Shown here piece by piece: positions 14,458 through 23,243 of a DNA stretch of 64,000 bases. Position 1 is the stretch's first letter, and each line of letters begins with the position of its first letter. Under the pieces are notes generated by a model, which saw nothing but the letters and a program-made list of their open reading frames with translations, did no database searches and had not been told where the DNA came from. The DNA is from Paracoccus aeridis. GTDB taxonomy: Bacteria; Pseudomonadota; Alphaproteobacteria; Rhodobacterales; Rhodobacteraceae. Made by a program: the position numbers and the translations under genes. The stretch spans positions 1 to 64,000 of the forward strand of contig NZ_SELD02000044.1 in NCBI RefSeq assembly GCF_004923205.2. Direction: 5' to 3'.

Positions 14458-16158
14458 ATGACGGCGCCCGTTTCCGCGGCCAGCTGGTCGACAGCGGTGC
14501 CGGACTGGAAGGACCGGATCCGCGAGGGCCGGAGCATGGTGCCGGACCTGCCCCTGCACGATGCCGTCGCCGAGAAGGCGCTGCGGATCTTCAAGCGGCT
14601 GCGGGTGCCGGACATCATCGGCACGCCGACCTACGGCGAGGTATGCGACGAGTGGGTGTTCGACTTCGTGCGGGTCGTGTTCGGTTCGTACGACCCGGAC
14701 ACGAAGACGCGCGCGCTGCGCGAGTTCTTCCTGCTGGTGCCGAAGAAGAACGGCAAGTCCGCCATCGCGGCCGCGATCATGGTGACGGCCCTGATCATGA
14801 ACGAGCGGCCGGCGGCGGAACTGCTGCTGATCGCGCCCACGATCCAGATCGCTGACATCAGCTTCAGCCAGGCGGCGGGGATCATCCGGCTGGACGCGGC
14901 GCTGATGAAGCTGTTCCAGATCCAGGAGCACCTCAAGCGGATCACCCATCGGCGCACCAGGGCGGTGCTGCTGGTCAAGTCCGCGGCGCCCGACGTGGTG
15001 ACGGGGACGAAGGCCGCCTACGTGCTGATCGACGAGCTGCACGTCTTCGCGATGATGTCGCGGGCGGCCGAGGTCATGACGGAGATCACGGGCGGCCTCG
15101 CATCGCGGCCCGAGGGCTTCCTGCTGACGATCACGACCCAGTCGAAGACGCCGCCCGCGGGCGTGTTCAAGACGAAGCTCGCCGAGGCGCGGGCGGTGCG
15201 CGACGGCGAGCTGGCCCTGCCGGTCCTGCCGGTGCTCTACGAGCTGCCGCTCGAGATTTCGCGCGACGGCGGCTGGAAGGACGAGCGGACCTGGCCGATG
15301 GTGAACCCGAACCTCGGGCGGTCCGTCAGCGCCGACTACCTGCGGGCCGAGCTGGTGAAGGCCGAGTACGCCGGGGCCGAGGCGCTGGCGCTGCTGGCGT
15401 CGCAGCACTTCAACGTCGAGGTGGGACTTGCGCTGGCCGCGGACCGCTGGCCGGCGGCGGAGTACTGGCTGGAGGCGGCAGAGCCGGCGCTGACGCTCGA
15501 CGACATCATCGCCCGCTGCGAGGTGGTCACCGTGGGCATCGACGGGGGCGGGCTGGACGACCTGATGGCGCTCGCGGTGATCGGCCGGGAGCGGGGGACC
15601 CGCGACTGGCTTCACTGGGGGCGGGCCTGGGCGCAGCCGCAGGTGTTCGAGCGGCGCAAGCAGATCGCGCCGACGCTGGAAGGCTTCATGCGCGACGGCG
15701 ACCTGGTGCTGGTCGAGGATACCGACCAGGACGCGCGCGAGATCGCGGACATCTGCGAGCGCCTGCACGGGGCCGGGCTGCTGCCCGAGGCGGCGGCGAT
15801 CGGGCTGGACGCGTTCGGCGTCGGCACGCTGCTGGACGAGATCGAGGGCCGCGGGATCCCGGCCGACATGCTCAACAGCGTGGGGCAGGGCTACAAGCTG
15901 CAGGGCGCGGTGCTGACGCTGCCGCGCAAGCTGAAGGACAGGCGGATGCGCCACGGCGGGCAGGGGATCATGGCCTGGGCCGTCGGCAACGCGAAGATGG
16001 AGCTGCGAGGCTCGAACTACCTGATCACGAAACAGGCGGCGGGTTCGGCCAAGATCGACCCCGTCATGGCGACACTCAACGCGGCGGTGCTGATGATGAT
16101 GAACCCGGAATCGTTCGGGCCGTCGGTCTACGAGACCCGCGGGATCCTGAGGGTCTGA
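14458..16158 (+). CDS. terL: Terminase large subunit (HK97-type)
   Basis: 566 aa. ATPase: Walker A-like VPKKNGKS (94-101), Walker B VLIDE (189-193), coupling motif ITTQS near 226. RNase H-like nuclease: VGIDGGGLDD near 359-368, EDTD near 420 and a C-terminal Asp. Length is normal for HK97/BPP-1-like TerL. It is followed by portal with a 1-bp overlap. It packages DNA into the prohead. Confidence 0.95.
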   Translation: MTAPVSAASWSTAVPDWKDRIREGRSMVPDLPLHDAVAEKALRIFKRLRVPDIIGTPTYGEVCDEWVFDFVRVVFGSYDPDTKTRALREFFLLVPKKNGKSAIAAAIMVTALIMNERPAAELLLIAPTIQIADISFSQAAGIIRLDAALMKLFQIQEHLKRITHRRTRAVLLVKSAAPDVVTGTKAAYVLIDELHVFAMMSRAAEVMTEITGGLASRPEGFLLTITTQSKTPPAGVFKTKLAEARAVRDGELALPVLPVLYELPLEISRDGGWKDERTWPMVNPNLGRSVSADYLRAELVKAEYAGAEALALLASQHFNVEVGLALAADRWPAAEYWLEAAEPALTLDDIIARCEVVTVGIDGGGLDDLMALAVIGRERGTRDWLHWGRAWAQPQVFERRKQIAPTLEGFMRDGDLVLVEDTDQDAREIADICERLHGAGLLPEAAAIGLDAFGVGTLLDEIEGRGIPADMLNSVGQGYKLQGAVLTLPRKLKDRRMRHGGQGIMAWAVGNAKMELRGSNYLITKQAAGSAKIDPVMATLNAAVLMMMNPESFGPSVYETRGILRV

Positions 16159-17456
16159 TGGGCCTGCTGGGGCGCGTTTCCGAACGGCTGTTCGGGGGCG
16201 CGGATCATGCGCATGCGGTCGCGCCGGCGGTGCCGGCAGCGGCGGGGCGCACGGGGTCCGTGCAGGCGTTCGGATCCGGTTTCAGCGGCCTCGACGATCC
16301 GTACCTTCTGCCGTTCCTGCGCGGCGCGGCGTCGACCGCCAGCGGGGCGACGGTGACGGTCGAGACGGCGATGCGGAACACGGCGGTGTTCCGGAGCGTG
16401 TCGCTGCTGGCGTCGAGCATCGCCATGCTGCCGCTGCACCTCTACCGCGAGGGCGAGGCGCGCGAGAAGGCGACCGGCCACCCGCTGTTCCCGGTGCTGT
16501 ACCGGCGTCCGAACGGCTGGCAGACGGCCTACGAGTTCCGCAGCCTGATGCAGGCATGGGTGCTGCTGCACGGCGACGCGGTCGCGATCAAGATCAAGCG
16601 CGGCCCGCAGGTGATCGGGTTGGCGCCGCTGACGCCGGCGCGGCTGACGATCCGCCAGGACGACGACTGGTCGATGCGGTACGAATACCAGCCGCCGCAG
16701 GGCGCGAAGCGGGTGTTCGGCGCCGACGACGTCTTTCACCTGCGCGGCTTCTCGCTGGACGGGATCCGCGGACGCGCGCTGGTTCGGCAGGCGGCCGAGG
16801 CGATCGGGCTTGCGCTGCAGGCGGAGAGGGCGGCGGCGCGGCTGTTCGAGAAGGGGATGCTGACCGGCGGCGCGCTGTCGATGCCGGCCAACAAGAAGCT
16901 GTCGGCGGAGGCCTATGACCGGCTTCGTGCCAGCATGCAGGAGCACGAGGGCGCGGACGCGGCCGGCAGCTGGATGATCACGGAAGAGGGGATGGAGGCC
17001 AAGCCCTTCACCGCCACCGCCCAGAACAGCCAGCATGTCGAGCAGCGGCGCATGCAGATCGAGGAGATCGCCCGCATCTTCGGTGTGCCCCGGCCGCTTC
17101 TGATGGTCGACGATACGAGCTGGGGCACGGGGATCGACGTGCTGGGCCAGTTGTTCGTGCGCTACGGGCTCAACCCGTGGTTCACGGCCTGGGAACAGGC
17201 GATCGCGCGCGACCTGCTGACGACGGCCGAGCAGGAGAGGTACTACGCCCGGTTCAACGCGGGCGCGCTGCTGCGCGGGTCCATGAAGGACCAGGCCGAG
17301 TTCTACGCCCGGGCGCTCGGCTCGGGTGGTCACCACCCGTGGATGCACCAGGACGAGGTGCGGGGGCTGATGGAACTGGGCGAGCGCGACGACCTGCCGC
17401 TGGCGGCCGGCGCCACGGAAACAGGAGAGCAGGATGACGCTGCGCGCAACGCCTGA
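16158..17456 (+). CDS. Portal protein (HK97 family)
   Basis: 432 aa. Conserved portal features include RNTAVFRSVSLLASSIAMLPLHLY, the PFPVLYRRPNxWQTAYEFR-type region, and the late IFGVPRPLLMVDDTSWGT segment. The C-terminus overlaps the protease start by 23 bp. It forms the dodecameric DNA channel. Confidence 0.93.
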   Translation: MGLLGRVSERLFGGADHAHAVAPAVPAAAGRTGSVQAFGSGFSGLDDPYLLPFLRGAASTASGATVTVETAMRNTAVFRSVSLLASSIAMLPLHLYREGEAREKATGHPLFPVLYRRPNGWQTAYEFRSLMQAWVLLHGDAVAIKIKRGPQVIGLAPLTPARLTIRQDDDWSMRYEYQPPQGAKRVFGADDVFHLRGFSLDGIRGRALVRQAAEAIGLALQAERAAARLFEKGMLTGGALSMPANKKLSAEAYDRLRASMQEHEGADAAGSWMITEEGMEAKPFTATAQNSQHVEQRRMQIEEIARIFGVPRPLLMVDDTSWGTGIDVLGQLFVRYGLNPWFTAWEQAIARDLLTTAEQERYYARFNAGALLRGSMKDQAEFYARALGSGGHHPWMHQDEVRGLMELGERDDLPLAAGATETGEQDDAARNA

Positions 17457-18267
17457 ACTGAAGCTGTCGCGCCCGCCGAAGGTGCAGGCCTACGAGCCCG
17501 ATCCCGCGCTGCTGCGCGAGTGGAAGCCGGAGCTGCGCGCCGAGGGCGGCGACGCGGCGAACGTCATCACGATCCTCGACCAGATCGGCGAGGACTGGTA
17601 CGGCGACGGGGTCACCGCCAAGCGGATCGCGGCCGCGCTGCGGTCGATCAAGGCCGACGAGGTGATCGTCGACATCAACAGCCCGGGCGGCGACTTCTTC
17701 GAGGGCGTCGCGATCTACAACCTGCTGCGGCAGGACAGCCGAAAGATCACGGTGCGGATCCTCGGGCTCGCGGCGTCCGCCGCCTCGGTGATCGCGATGG
17801 CGGGCGACCAGGTGCTGATCGGCCGGGCCGGGTTCCTGATGGTGCACAACGCCTGGGTGGTCGCGGTGGGCAACCGCCACGACCTGGCCGACGCGGCCGA
17901 GACGATGGAGCCCTTCGACGACGCGATGGCGGCGGTCTATGCCGACAAGGCCGGGACCGAGCGCGGCGTCGCGGCGGGCTGGATGGACAACGAGACCTGG
18001 TTCAACGGCGAGGACGCGGTCGAGGCGGGTCTCGCCGACGGCTACCTCGCCGCCGACATCCACGCGGTCGGGCAGGAGGGCGGGACGAAGTCGGCGCTGC
18101 GCCGGCTCGACACGCTGCTGGCCAAGCAGAATGTATCCCGGTCGGAACGCCGCGCGCTTCTGGCCGAGGTCACGGGGGGCACGCCCGGCGCTGCCGCCCA
18201 CGTCACGCCGCGCGCTGACGACTGGACCGCCGAGCTGCGGTCCCTCACGGAAACGCTCAAGCGGTAA
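17434..18267 (+). CDS. ClpP-like prohead protease
   Basis: 277 aa. Serine protease of the ClpP/crotonase fold: INSPGG (oxyanion region), catalytic Ser115 in GLAASAAS, His138 in LMVHNA, and an acidic residue in the NGEDAVEAGLADGY region. SPP1/phage Clp-type proteases replace the HK97 U35 type in many alphaproteobacterial phages. It probably trims the scaffold/delta domain of the neighbouring capsid protein. Confidence 0.92.
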   Translation: MTLRATPELKLSRPPKVQAYEPDPALLREWKPELRAEGGDAANVITILDQIGEDWYGDGVTAKRIAAALRSIKADEVIVDINSPGGDFFEGVAIYNLLRQDSRKITVRILGLAASAASVIAMAGDQVLIGRAGFLMVHNAWVVAVGNRHDLADAAETMEPFDDAMAAVYADKAGTERGVAAGWMDNETWFNGEDAVEAGLADGYLAADIHAVGQEGGTKSALRRLDTLLAKQNVSRSERRALLAEVTGGTPGAAAHVTPRADDWTAELRSLTETLKR

Positions 18268-18277
18268 AGGACACACC

Positions 18278-19513
18278 ATGAGCATGCATCAACGCCCCGC
18301 GCTGACGCGTGGGATCCTCGACGTGCGCGCCGACGCAAGCGACCCGAAGGCGGCGGTGGCCGCCCTGAACCAGGCGTGGGAGGCGTTCAAGTCCTCGCAC
18401 GCCGACGAGGTGAAGGCCCTGAAGAAGGGGCAGGAGGACGTCGTCAAGACGGCCGAGGTCGACAAGATCAACGCCGCGGTCGACGCGCTGCATAAGGTGG
18501 TCGACGACCAGGCCGCCCAGATCACCGCGCTGAAGGTCGGCGGCGGCGGCAGCGAGGGCCCGGTAGACGCCGAGTACAGCACGGCGTTCAAGGCGTGGTT
18601 CAAGCGCGAGACCGTGTCGGCCGCGCTGACCAAGGGCACCGACGCCGAGGGCGGGTTCCTCGCGCCGGTCGAATGGGACCGCACGATCACCAACAAGCTG
18701 GTGGAAGTGTCGCCCATGCGCCAGATCGCGGGCGTGCAGGAGATCTCGGGCAGCGGCTTCCGCAAGCTGTACAACCTGGGCGGCTTCGGCTCGGGCTGGG
18801 TCGGCGAGACGGCGGCGCGCCCGATGACCTCGACCGGCACGCTGGCGCCGCTGGACTTCATCACGGGCGAGCTCTACGCGAACCCGGCCGCGAGCCAGCA
18901 GCTGCTGGACGACGCGCAGGTCGACCTGGAAGAGTGGATCGCCAACGAGGTCGAGACGGAGTTCGCGCGGCAGGAGGGCATCGCCTTCGTGGCCGGCGAC
19001 GGCGTCAACAAGCCCCGCGGCTTCCTGACCTACGCCACCGGCGGCAGCGCGGCGAACGTCCACCCGGCCGGCGCGATCCCGACTACGGTGGCGGGTTCGG
19101 CCACCGCCATCACCGCCGACAACATGCTGGACCTGATCTACGCGCTGCCTCAGTCGATGTCGCAGAACGCGCGGTTCGTCATGAACCGCAACGTGCTGGC
19201 CGCCGCGCGGAAGCTGAAGGACACCACCGGCGCCTACCTGTGGCAGCCGTCGGTGCAGGCGGGCGAGCCGTCGCAGCTGCTGGGCTATCCGGTCACGGAG
19301 ATGGCAGCGATGCCGAACCCCGCGGTGAACGCCTATCCGGTGGCATTCGGCGACTTCAAGCGCGGCTACCTGATCGTCGACCGCTTCGGCATCCGGGTGC
19401 TGCGCGACGCCTACACGAACAAGCCGTTCGTGCACTTCTACACCACCAAGCGGGTCGGCGGCGGCGTCATCGACCCAAACGCGCTCCGCGTCCTGCGGAT
19501 GGCCGCCGCCTGA
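18278..19513 (+). CDS. Major capsid protein (HK97 fold)
   Basis: 411 aa. The first 90 residues are a coiled-coil delta domain, ending in a GGGGSEGP linker. The capsid body starts at KAWFKRETVSAALTKGTDAEGGFLAP, with ELYANPAASQQLLDDA and the terminal VGGGVIDPNALRVLRM typical of HK97 gp5-like proteins. SD AAAGGA precedes the ATG. The delta domain should be cut by the upstream protease. Confidence 0.95.
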   Translation: MSMHQRPALTRGILDVRADASDPKAAVAALNQAWEAFKSSHADEVKALKKGQEDVVKTAEVDKINAAVDALHKVVDDQAAQITALKVGGGGSEGPVDAEYSTAFKAWFKRETVSAALTKGTDAEGGFLAPVEWDRTITNKLVEVSPMRQIAGVQEISGSGFRKLYNLGGFGSGWVGETAARPMTSTGTLAPLDFITGELYANPAASQQLLDDAQVDLEEWIANEVETEFARQEGIAFVAGDGVNKPRGFLTYATGGSAANVHPAGAIPTTVAGSATAITADNMLDLIYALPQSMSQNARFVMNRNVLAAARKLKDTTGAYLWQPSVQAGEPSQLLGYPVTEMAAMPNPAVNAYPVAFGDFKRGYLIVDRFGIRVLRDAYTNKPFVHFYTTKRVGGGVIDPNALRVLRMAAA

Positions 19514-19531
19514 TCGCGGTTCGGCCTGCCG

Positions 19532-19570
19532 GGCTCGTCCCGGCCGCGCCGGGGGCGGCGTCGCCCCCGG
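19532..19570 (+). terminator. Paired GC hairpins after capsid gene
   Basis: Two adjacent stems, GCCGGG/CCCGGC and a perfect 9-bp CCGGGGGCG/CGCCCCCGG (19549-19557 with 19562-19570). No T tract follows, so partial attenuation or mRNA 3'-end protection is more likely than full termination. This would leave the very abundant capsid mRNA more stable than the downstream connector genes. Confidence 0.45.
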
Positions 19571-19596
19571 TCCACCCTGGTTTCAAGGAGGCCGAC

Positions 19597-20001
19597 ATGG
19601 CTGCGAAGAACACCACGACCGAGCCTTCGGTCAAGACCGCCGCGCCGCACGAGGCCGCGCCCCGGGTGACCGCCGAAACCGCGGCGAGGACGCCCGCGCA
19701 GAAGGCTGCGGACGCGCCCGGCGCGATCGTCGATCCCGCGCCGGCCACGACCTTCGAGGACCCGTCGGGCGCGATCGTCGAGCCCGCGATCACCGGGAGC
19801 GTCAACCTGGCGCACGAGGCGATCGACGCCAATCCGCGCGCGGGCACGACCGCGCTGCAGAACGCGATCGACCTGAACGACGCCAAGAAGTCGAACCCGG
19901 TCGATCCCGACTTCGCGGGGGAGGGGATCGACATGTCGGTCTACGGCGACCGCGCGGCGGCGGCGGACGTCCCGGCCGCCGGCAAGACCTCGGATCGGTG
20001 A
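19597..20001 (+). CDS. Hypothetical head-associated protein (134 aa)
   Basis: 134 aa with SD AAGGAG 6 nt before ATG. Low-complexity, Ala/Thr/Pro-rich. It contains two imperfect copies of GAIV(D/E)PA separated by a short spacer, then LAHEAIDANPRAGTTALQNAIDLNDA. It lies between the capsid and first connector, where decoration or head-fibre proteins can sit. No fold recognised. Confidence 0.7.
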   Translation: MAAKNTTTEPSVKTAAPHEAAPRVTAETAARTPAQKAADAPGAIVDPAPATTFEDPSGAIVEPAITGSVNLAHEAIDANPRAGTTALQNAIDLNDAKKSNPVDPDFAGEGIDMSVYGDRAAAADVPAAGKTSDR

Positions 20002-20007
20002 TCCGCC

Positions 20008-20523
20008 ATGAGGTTGGTCCTCGTCGCGCCCCCGCGCGAGCTGCCGGTCACCCTGGCCCAGGCCAAGGTCCAGTGCCGCGTGGACAGCGACGAGGATGAC
20101 CTTCTGATCCAAGGCTACCTCGACGCCGCGGTGAGCCACCTCGACGGCTACCACGGCGTCCTGGGGCGCTGCCTCGTGACGCAGACCTGGCGCGCCGACG
20201 TGACGGCCGTCGGCGAGCGGCTGCAGCTGCCATTCCCGGATTGCACCGTCACTGCGGTCGTCCACACCGACCTGCTTGCGGGCGACCTCGCCTGGCGCTG
20301 GCACGAAAGCCTGGCGCATCCCGCGATCGTCCCACTGGGCGGCTGGGGGCGGCCGGCGTCGGTCACGTTCACGGCCGGGTTCGGACCCGCGCAGGCGGTG
20401 CCTCACGCGCTGAAACAGGCGATCCTGCTGCTGGTGGCGCGCTGGTACGACGACCGGGCCGTGGGCGCGATCCCCGACGGGTTCGACGACCTGGTGTTTC
20501 CGTTCCGCGTGCGGCGGCTGTGA
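20008..20523 (+). CDS. Head-tail connector (gp6/phiE125 gp8-like)
   Basis: 171 aa. The start (LVAPPRELPVTLAQAKVQCRVDSDEDDLLIQGYLDAAVSHLDGYHGVLGR) is the characteristic pattern of gp6-like adaptor proteins, with TAGFG and ALKQAILLLVARWYDDR in the C-terminal half. It forms the ring below the portal. Confidence 0.9.
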   Translation: MRLVLVAPPRELPVTLAQAKVQCRVDSDEDDLLIQGYLDAAVSHLDGYHGVLGRCLVTQTWRADVTAVGERLQLPFPDCTVTAVVHTDLLAGDLAWRWHESLAHPAIVPLGGWGRPASVTFTAGFGPAQAVPHALKQAILLLVARWYDDRAVGAIPDGFDDLVFPFRVRRL

Positions 20524-20541
20524 CGGACGGACGACCGAAGC

Positions 20542-20877
20542 CTATTCGGATATGCTGAACAGAGGTCGGGGGTCGGCTGCCTGGCCATCAATATAGGCTT
20601 GGAACGCGAACCCCTCGATCACGGCCTGACCTGCGCCCACGAAGCGGTCGCCGTCATAGAGGCGGATGGTCACCAAGCCTGCCTTGCAGCTGGCCGCGCC
20701 CGACAGCTTGACCGCCCCGATCGACGATTCCGCCGCGGTCCAGTCGGTGACGGCGCAGCCTTCCCCCGCTGCCGCGTCCCAGCAGGCGAGGCGTTCGCCG
20801 TCGTCGGTGACGCTCGGGCAGTCAAGGGCGAGGGCTGGACCGGCGAAGAGGCAGGCCGCGGCAAGAACCAATCTCAC
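20542..20877 (-). CDS. Secreted Cys-containing protein on the opposite strand (putative moron)
   Basis: 111 aa from GTG with AAGGA 8 nt upstream. A clear signal peptide (MRLVLAAACLFAGPALA) is followed by a mature domain starting LDCPSVTDDGERLACWDAAAG, with Cys at 20, 32, 41 and 64, probably two disulfides. The ERLACWD box recalls a short motif of several periplasmic proteins, some linked to type VI secretion; I do not assign it. It is the only minus-strand gene inside the morphogenesis operon, so it is likely expressed from its own promoter in the lysogen. Confidence 0.7.
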   Translation of the reverse strand: MRLVLAAACLFAGPALALDCPSVTDDGERLACWDAAAGEGCAVTDWTAAESSIGAVKLSGAASCKAGLVTIRLYDGDRFVGAGQAVIEGFAFQAYIDGQAADPRPLFSISE

Positions 20878-20891
20878 AGGGGGTGTCCTTC

Positions 20892-21221
20892 ATGGATGCT
20901 GGCAAGCTTGACCGCCGGGTTCAGTTCCTGCGGGCGGAGGTCGTGGACGACGGATACCAGCAGACGCTGGGTCCGCATAGCCCCCACGGGTCGCCGGTGT
21001 GGGCTGCCCGCCGGGACATGTCGGACGCCGAGCGCTTCGCGGCGGGTTCGATGCGCGCCGCCGTCCTGACGCGGTTCACGGTCCGGTGGTCGAGCTTCAC
21101 CGCCGGCATCCGGCCGACGGACCGGCTCGTCTGCGACGGCCGCACCTACGAGATCATCGGGTTGAAGGAAACCGGGTCCCGGCGGTCGTTCCTCGAGATC
21201 AGCGCGCAGGCGGCAGCATGA
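20892..21221 (+). CDS. Head-tail adaptor (closure) protein
   Basis: 109 aa. The start MDAGKLDRRVQFLRAE and the later RFTVRWSSFTAGIRPTDRLVCDGRTYEIIGLKE are typical of SPP1 gp16/HK97 gp7-like head-tail joining proteins. The ATG lies 14 bp from the start of the divergent moron. It ends in a 4-bp overlap with the next gene. Confidence 0.88.
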   Translation: MDAGKLDRRVQFLRAEVVDDGYQQTLGPHSPHGSPVWAARRDMSDAERFAAGSMRAAVLTRFTVRWSSFTAGIRPTDRLVCDGRTYEIIGLKETGSRRSFLEISAQAAA

Positions 21222-21778
21222 CCGCCGTCAAGGGCAGCGTCTCCATCAGGGGAATGGCTGAACTGAAGGACCGGCTCGGCCACATGAGCATGGCGGTGCA
21301 GCGCGGGGCGCTGGAAAGGACGCTGCGGAACGCCGCGAAGCCCCTGGCGGACACGATCCGGTCGATGACGCCCGTTCATTCGGGCGAGCTCGACCGGTCC
21401 ATCGTCATCTCGACGACGGTGAGCAGCGGCGGCGCGGGCCGCGCGGCCTATGCCCGGACCATGCAGGCCGGCGGATCGAGGGACGAGGCTGCGGCGGCGC
21501 AGCGCGCGGCGAACCAGGCCAATGCCGGACAGTTCAGCGCGGCGGTGTTCATCGGGCCTGCCGCCGGCGTCCGGCACGCCAGGTGGGTCGAGTTCGGCAC
21601 GGGCCTGCGCCGCAGCAGGAAGACCGGGAAGTCGTCCGGCGTGATGCCGGCCGACCCCTACATGAGGCCCGCGTGGGACCAGCATCGCGGCGTGATGATC
21701 GGCAGGATCGCCACCGAACTTCGGGCCGAGATCGACCGCGTCCTGGCGCGGGCGGCCAAGCGGGCGGCACGCGGTTGA
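21218..21778 (+). CDS. HK97 gp10-like tail completion protein
   Basis: 186 aa. The N-terminal helical part (MAELKDRLGHMSMAVQRGALERTLRNAAKPLADTIRSMTPVHSGELDRSI) and a C-terminal WVEFGTG...MPADPYMRPAWD box identify the family. An Ala-rich insert near 85-105 is slightly longer than usual. It acts at the head-tail interface during tail joining. Confidence 0.9.
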   Translation: MTAVKGSVSIRGMAELKDRLGHMSMAVQRGALERTLRNAAKPLADTIRSMTPVHSGELDRSIVISTTVSSGGAGRAAYARTMQAGGSRDEAAAAQRAANQANAGQFSAAVFIGPAAGVRHARWVEFGTGLRRSRKTGKSSGVMPADPYMRPAWDQHRGVMIGRIATELRAEIDRVLARAAKRAARG

Positions 21779-22167
21779 GCGGGGCGTTGCGGGTCGCGCT
21801 GCGCGCGCTGGTGCGCGAAGGCGTCGGACAGCTTGCCCCCGGCGGCGTGGACTGGATGGAACATCCGCAGGCCAGCGCGGGGTCGTTCGTGGTGCTGCAG
21901 ACGATCAGCGGATCGGACGGGCACACGCAGGACGGCCCCGACGGGCTGTTCCAGGGCCGGGTGCAGGCGGACTGCTATGCCGATCGGTACGCCGACGCCG
22001 TCGCGATCGCCGACGCCCTGACCGGGCATCTGGACGGGCACCGCGGGGGAGGGTTCGCGGGCATATTCCATCTGGGGACGCGGGACGGGCTGGCGGATGC
22101 CGACCCCGACCTGCTGCCACGGGTCTCACTGGACTTCATGATCAACTGGAGGAACGACAATGCCTGA
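21775..22167 (+). CDS. DUF3168-family tail completion protein
   Basis: 130 aa from a TTG overlapping the previous stop (TTGA). It has the LVLQTISG...DGPDGLFQGRVQADCYADRYADAVAIADAL pattern of this tail-terminator-like family. It overlaps the tail tube start by 8 bp. It caps the tail tube at the head side. Confidence 0.85.
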   Translation: MSGALRVALRALVREGVGQLAPGGVDWMEHPQASAGSFVVLQTISGSDGHTQDGPDGLFQGRVQADCYADRYADAVAIADALTGHLDGHRGGGFAGIFHLGTRDGLADADPDLLPRVSLDFMINWRNDNA

Positions 22168-22576
22168 AGCAGCAGGAGTGCTTGGCTACGGGACGACCGT
22201 CCGGGTCGGCCGCGGCGCAACGCCGACGTGGACGAAGCTCGCCCTGGTCGGCGACATCGAGCTGCCGGTCGACGAGATCGACGAGGTCGAGGTCACCCAC
22301 ATGGAAAGCCCGGGCCGCCGCCGGCAGTACATTTCCGGCCTGATCGACAGCGGCGAGATGACGGTGCCGATGAACCTTGTCCCGGGATCGGCAACCGACC
22401 TGCTGCTGCAGTCGATCCGTGACAGCGGCGAACAGGTGCTGGTGGAGGTGACGCTGCCCGAGGCTGATCCCGAGACCTACAGCGGCTACCTGTCGGGCTA
22501 TTCGCGGAGCGCACCGGTCCAGGACAAGATGACGGCCGAGGCCACGTTCCGCCTGTCCGGCGTGGTGACCCCCTGA
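22160..22576 (+). CDS. Major tail tube protein
   Basis: 138 aa, GGAGG 9 nt before ATG. It is beta-rich with EVEVTHMESPGRRRQYISGLIDSGEMTVPMNLVPGSATD, then KMTAEATFRLSGVVTP at the C-terminus, as in lambda gpV-N/GTA tail tube proteins. It is followed at once by the chaperones and tape measure, the fixed order of siphovirus tails. Confidence 0.9.
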   Translation: MPEAAGVLGYGTTVRVGRGATPTWTKLALVGDIELPVDEIDEVEVTHMESPGRRRQYISGLIDSGEMTVPMNLVPGSATDLLLQSIRDSGEQVLVEVTLPEADPETYSGYLSGYSRSAPVQDKMTAEATFRLSGVVTP

Positions 22577-22926
22577 TGGCCAACGCGATGAAGGGTGACG
22601 TGGGCGCCGTGATCGCGGGCCAGCAGTTTGTCCTGCGCATGGACATGAACGCCATGTGCGAACTGGAGGCCGAGCTGGGCGAGCCTGCGGCCGGCGTGCT
22701 GGGGCGCATGGCCGCCCCGCAGGCATTCATGCGCGACATCCGTGCAATCCTGTGGGCGAGCCTGCGGCGCCATCATTCCGGCGTCACGATCGAGGGGGCC
22801 GGCGACCTGCTGCACGAGGATGGGGCCGGCGCGCGGGCCGCCATCCTTTCGGCCCTGTCCGCGTCGGCGCCGCCGTCGGGGGACGACGCCGAAAAAAAAG
22901 CGACGGCCGCCACCGCGCGGCCGTAG
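22576..22926 (+). CDS. Tail assembly chaperone, zero-frame product (G-like)
   Basis: 116 aa; ATG overlaps the tail tube stop. The N-terminal part (VGAVIAGQQFVLRMDMNAMCELEAELG) matches GTA-type tail chaperones. Near the end, Glu-Lys-Lys is encoded by GAA AAA AAA, a run of eight A that forms a slippery site. Ribosomes that do not slip end at TAG 22924-22926. It binds and protects the tape measure protein during tail assembly. Confidence 0.85.
   Translation: MANAMKGDVGAVIAGQQFVLRMDMNAMCELEAELGEPAAGVLGRMAAPQAFMRDIRAILWASLRRHHSGVTIEGAGDLLHEDGAGARAAILSALSASAPPSGDDAEKKATAATARP
22893..22899 (+). promoter_or_regulatory. Slippery heptamer A-AAA-AAA for -1 frameshifting
   Basis: In the zero frame, codons AAA AAA (22894-22899) are preceded by A, giving the X-XXY-YYZ pattern. 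A -1 slip moves reading into the frame that is open to 23243 and yields an estimated 222-aa fusion (108 residues plus 114). The ATG of the downstream frame (22938) has no SD. Tail chaperone pairs at this place commonly use such a shift. Confidence 0.8.
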
Positions 22927-23243
22927 ATATTGCGCAGATGCTGTCCGACTACGCCGCTGCAGGGTTCGACCCCGAGGCGTTCTGGGCGCTGACGCCACGC
23001 CTGTACCTGCTGCACATGCAGGGCCGGGCCGAACGCGAGGACAGCGAATCCCGGCGGATGGTGACCGGGGCCTGGTTGACGGCGATGCTGTTCAGGTCGG
23101 CCAGGCTGCCGCGGCTGGCGCGGTTGCTCAGGGACAGGCGCGCGTCCGGCGGCGACATAGACGTGCGGCATCGGCTGGCGTCGCTGCGATCCGGGCTGCC
23201 CGCCATGACGATGGACGAATGGAGGGCGCGGCATGGCCGGTAG
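22899..23243 (+). CDS. Tail assembly chaperone, frameshift extension (GT-like)
   Basis: 114 codons read after the -1 shift (SDGRHRAAV..., then MLSDYAAAGFDPEAFWALTPRLYLLHMQGRAERE). The FDPEAFWxLTPRxYxxxxxG pattern is the usual second half of tail chaperones. An independent start at ATG 22938 is possible but no ribosome site precedes it. It overlaps the tape measure start by 11 bp. Confidence 0.8.
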   Translation, partial: SDGRHRAAVDIAQMLSDYAAAGFDPEAFWALTPRLYLLHMQGRAEREDSESRRMVTGAWLTAMLFRSARLPRLARLLRDRRASGGDIDVRHRLASLRSGLPAMTMDEWRARHGR

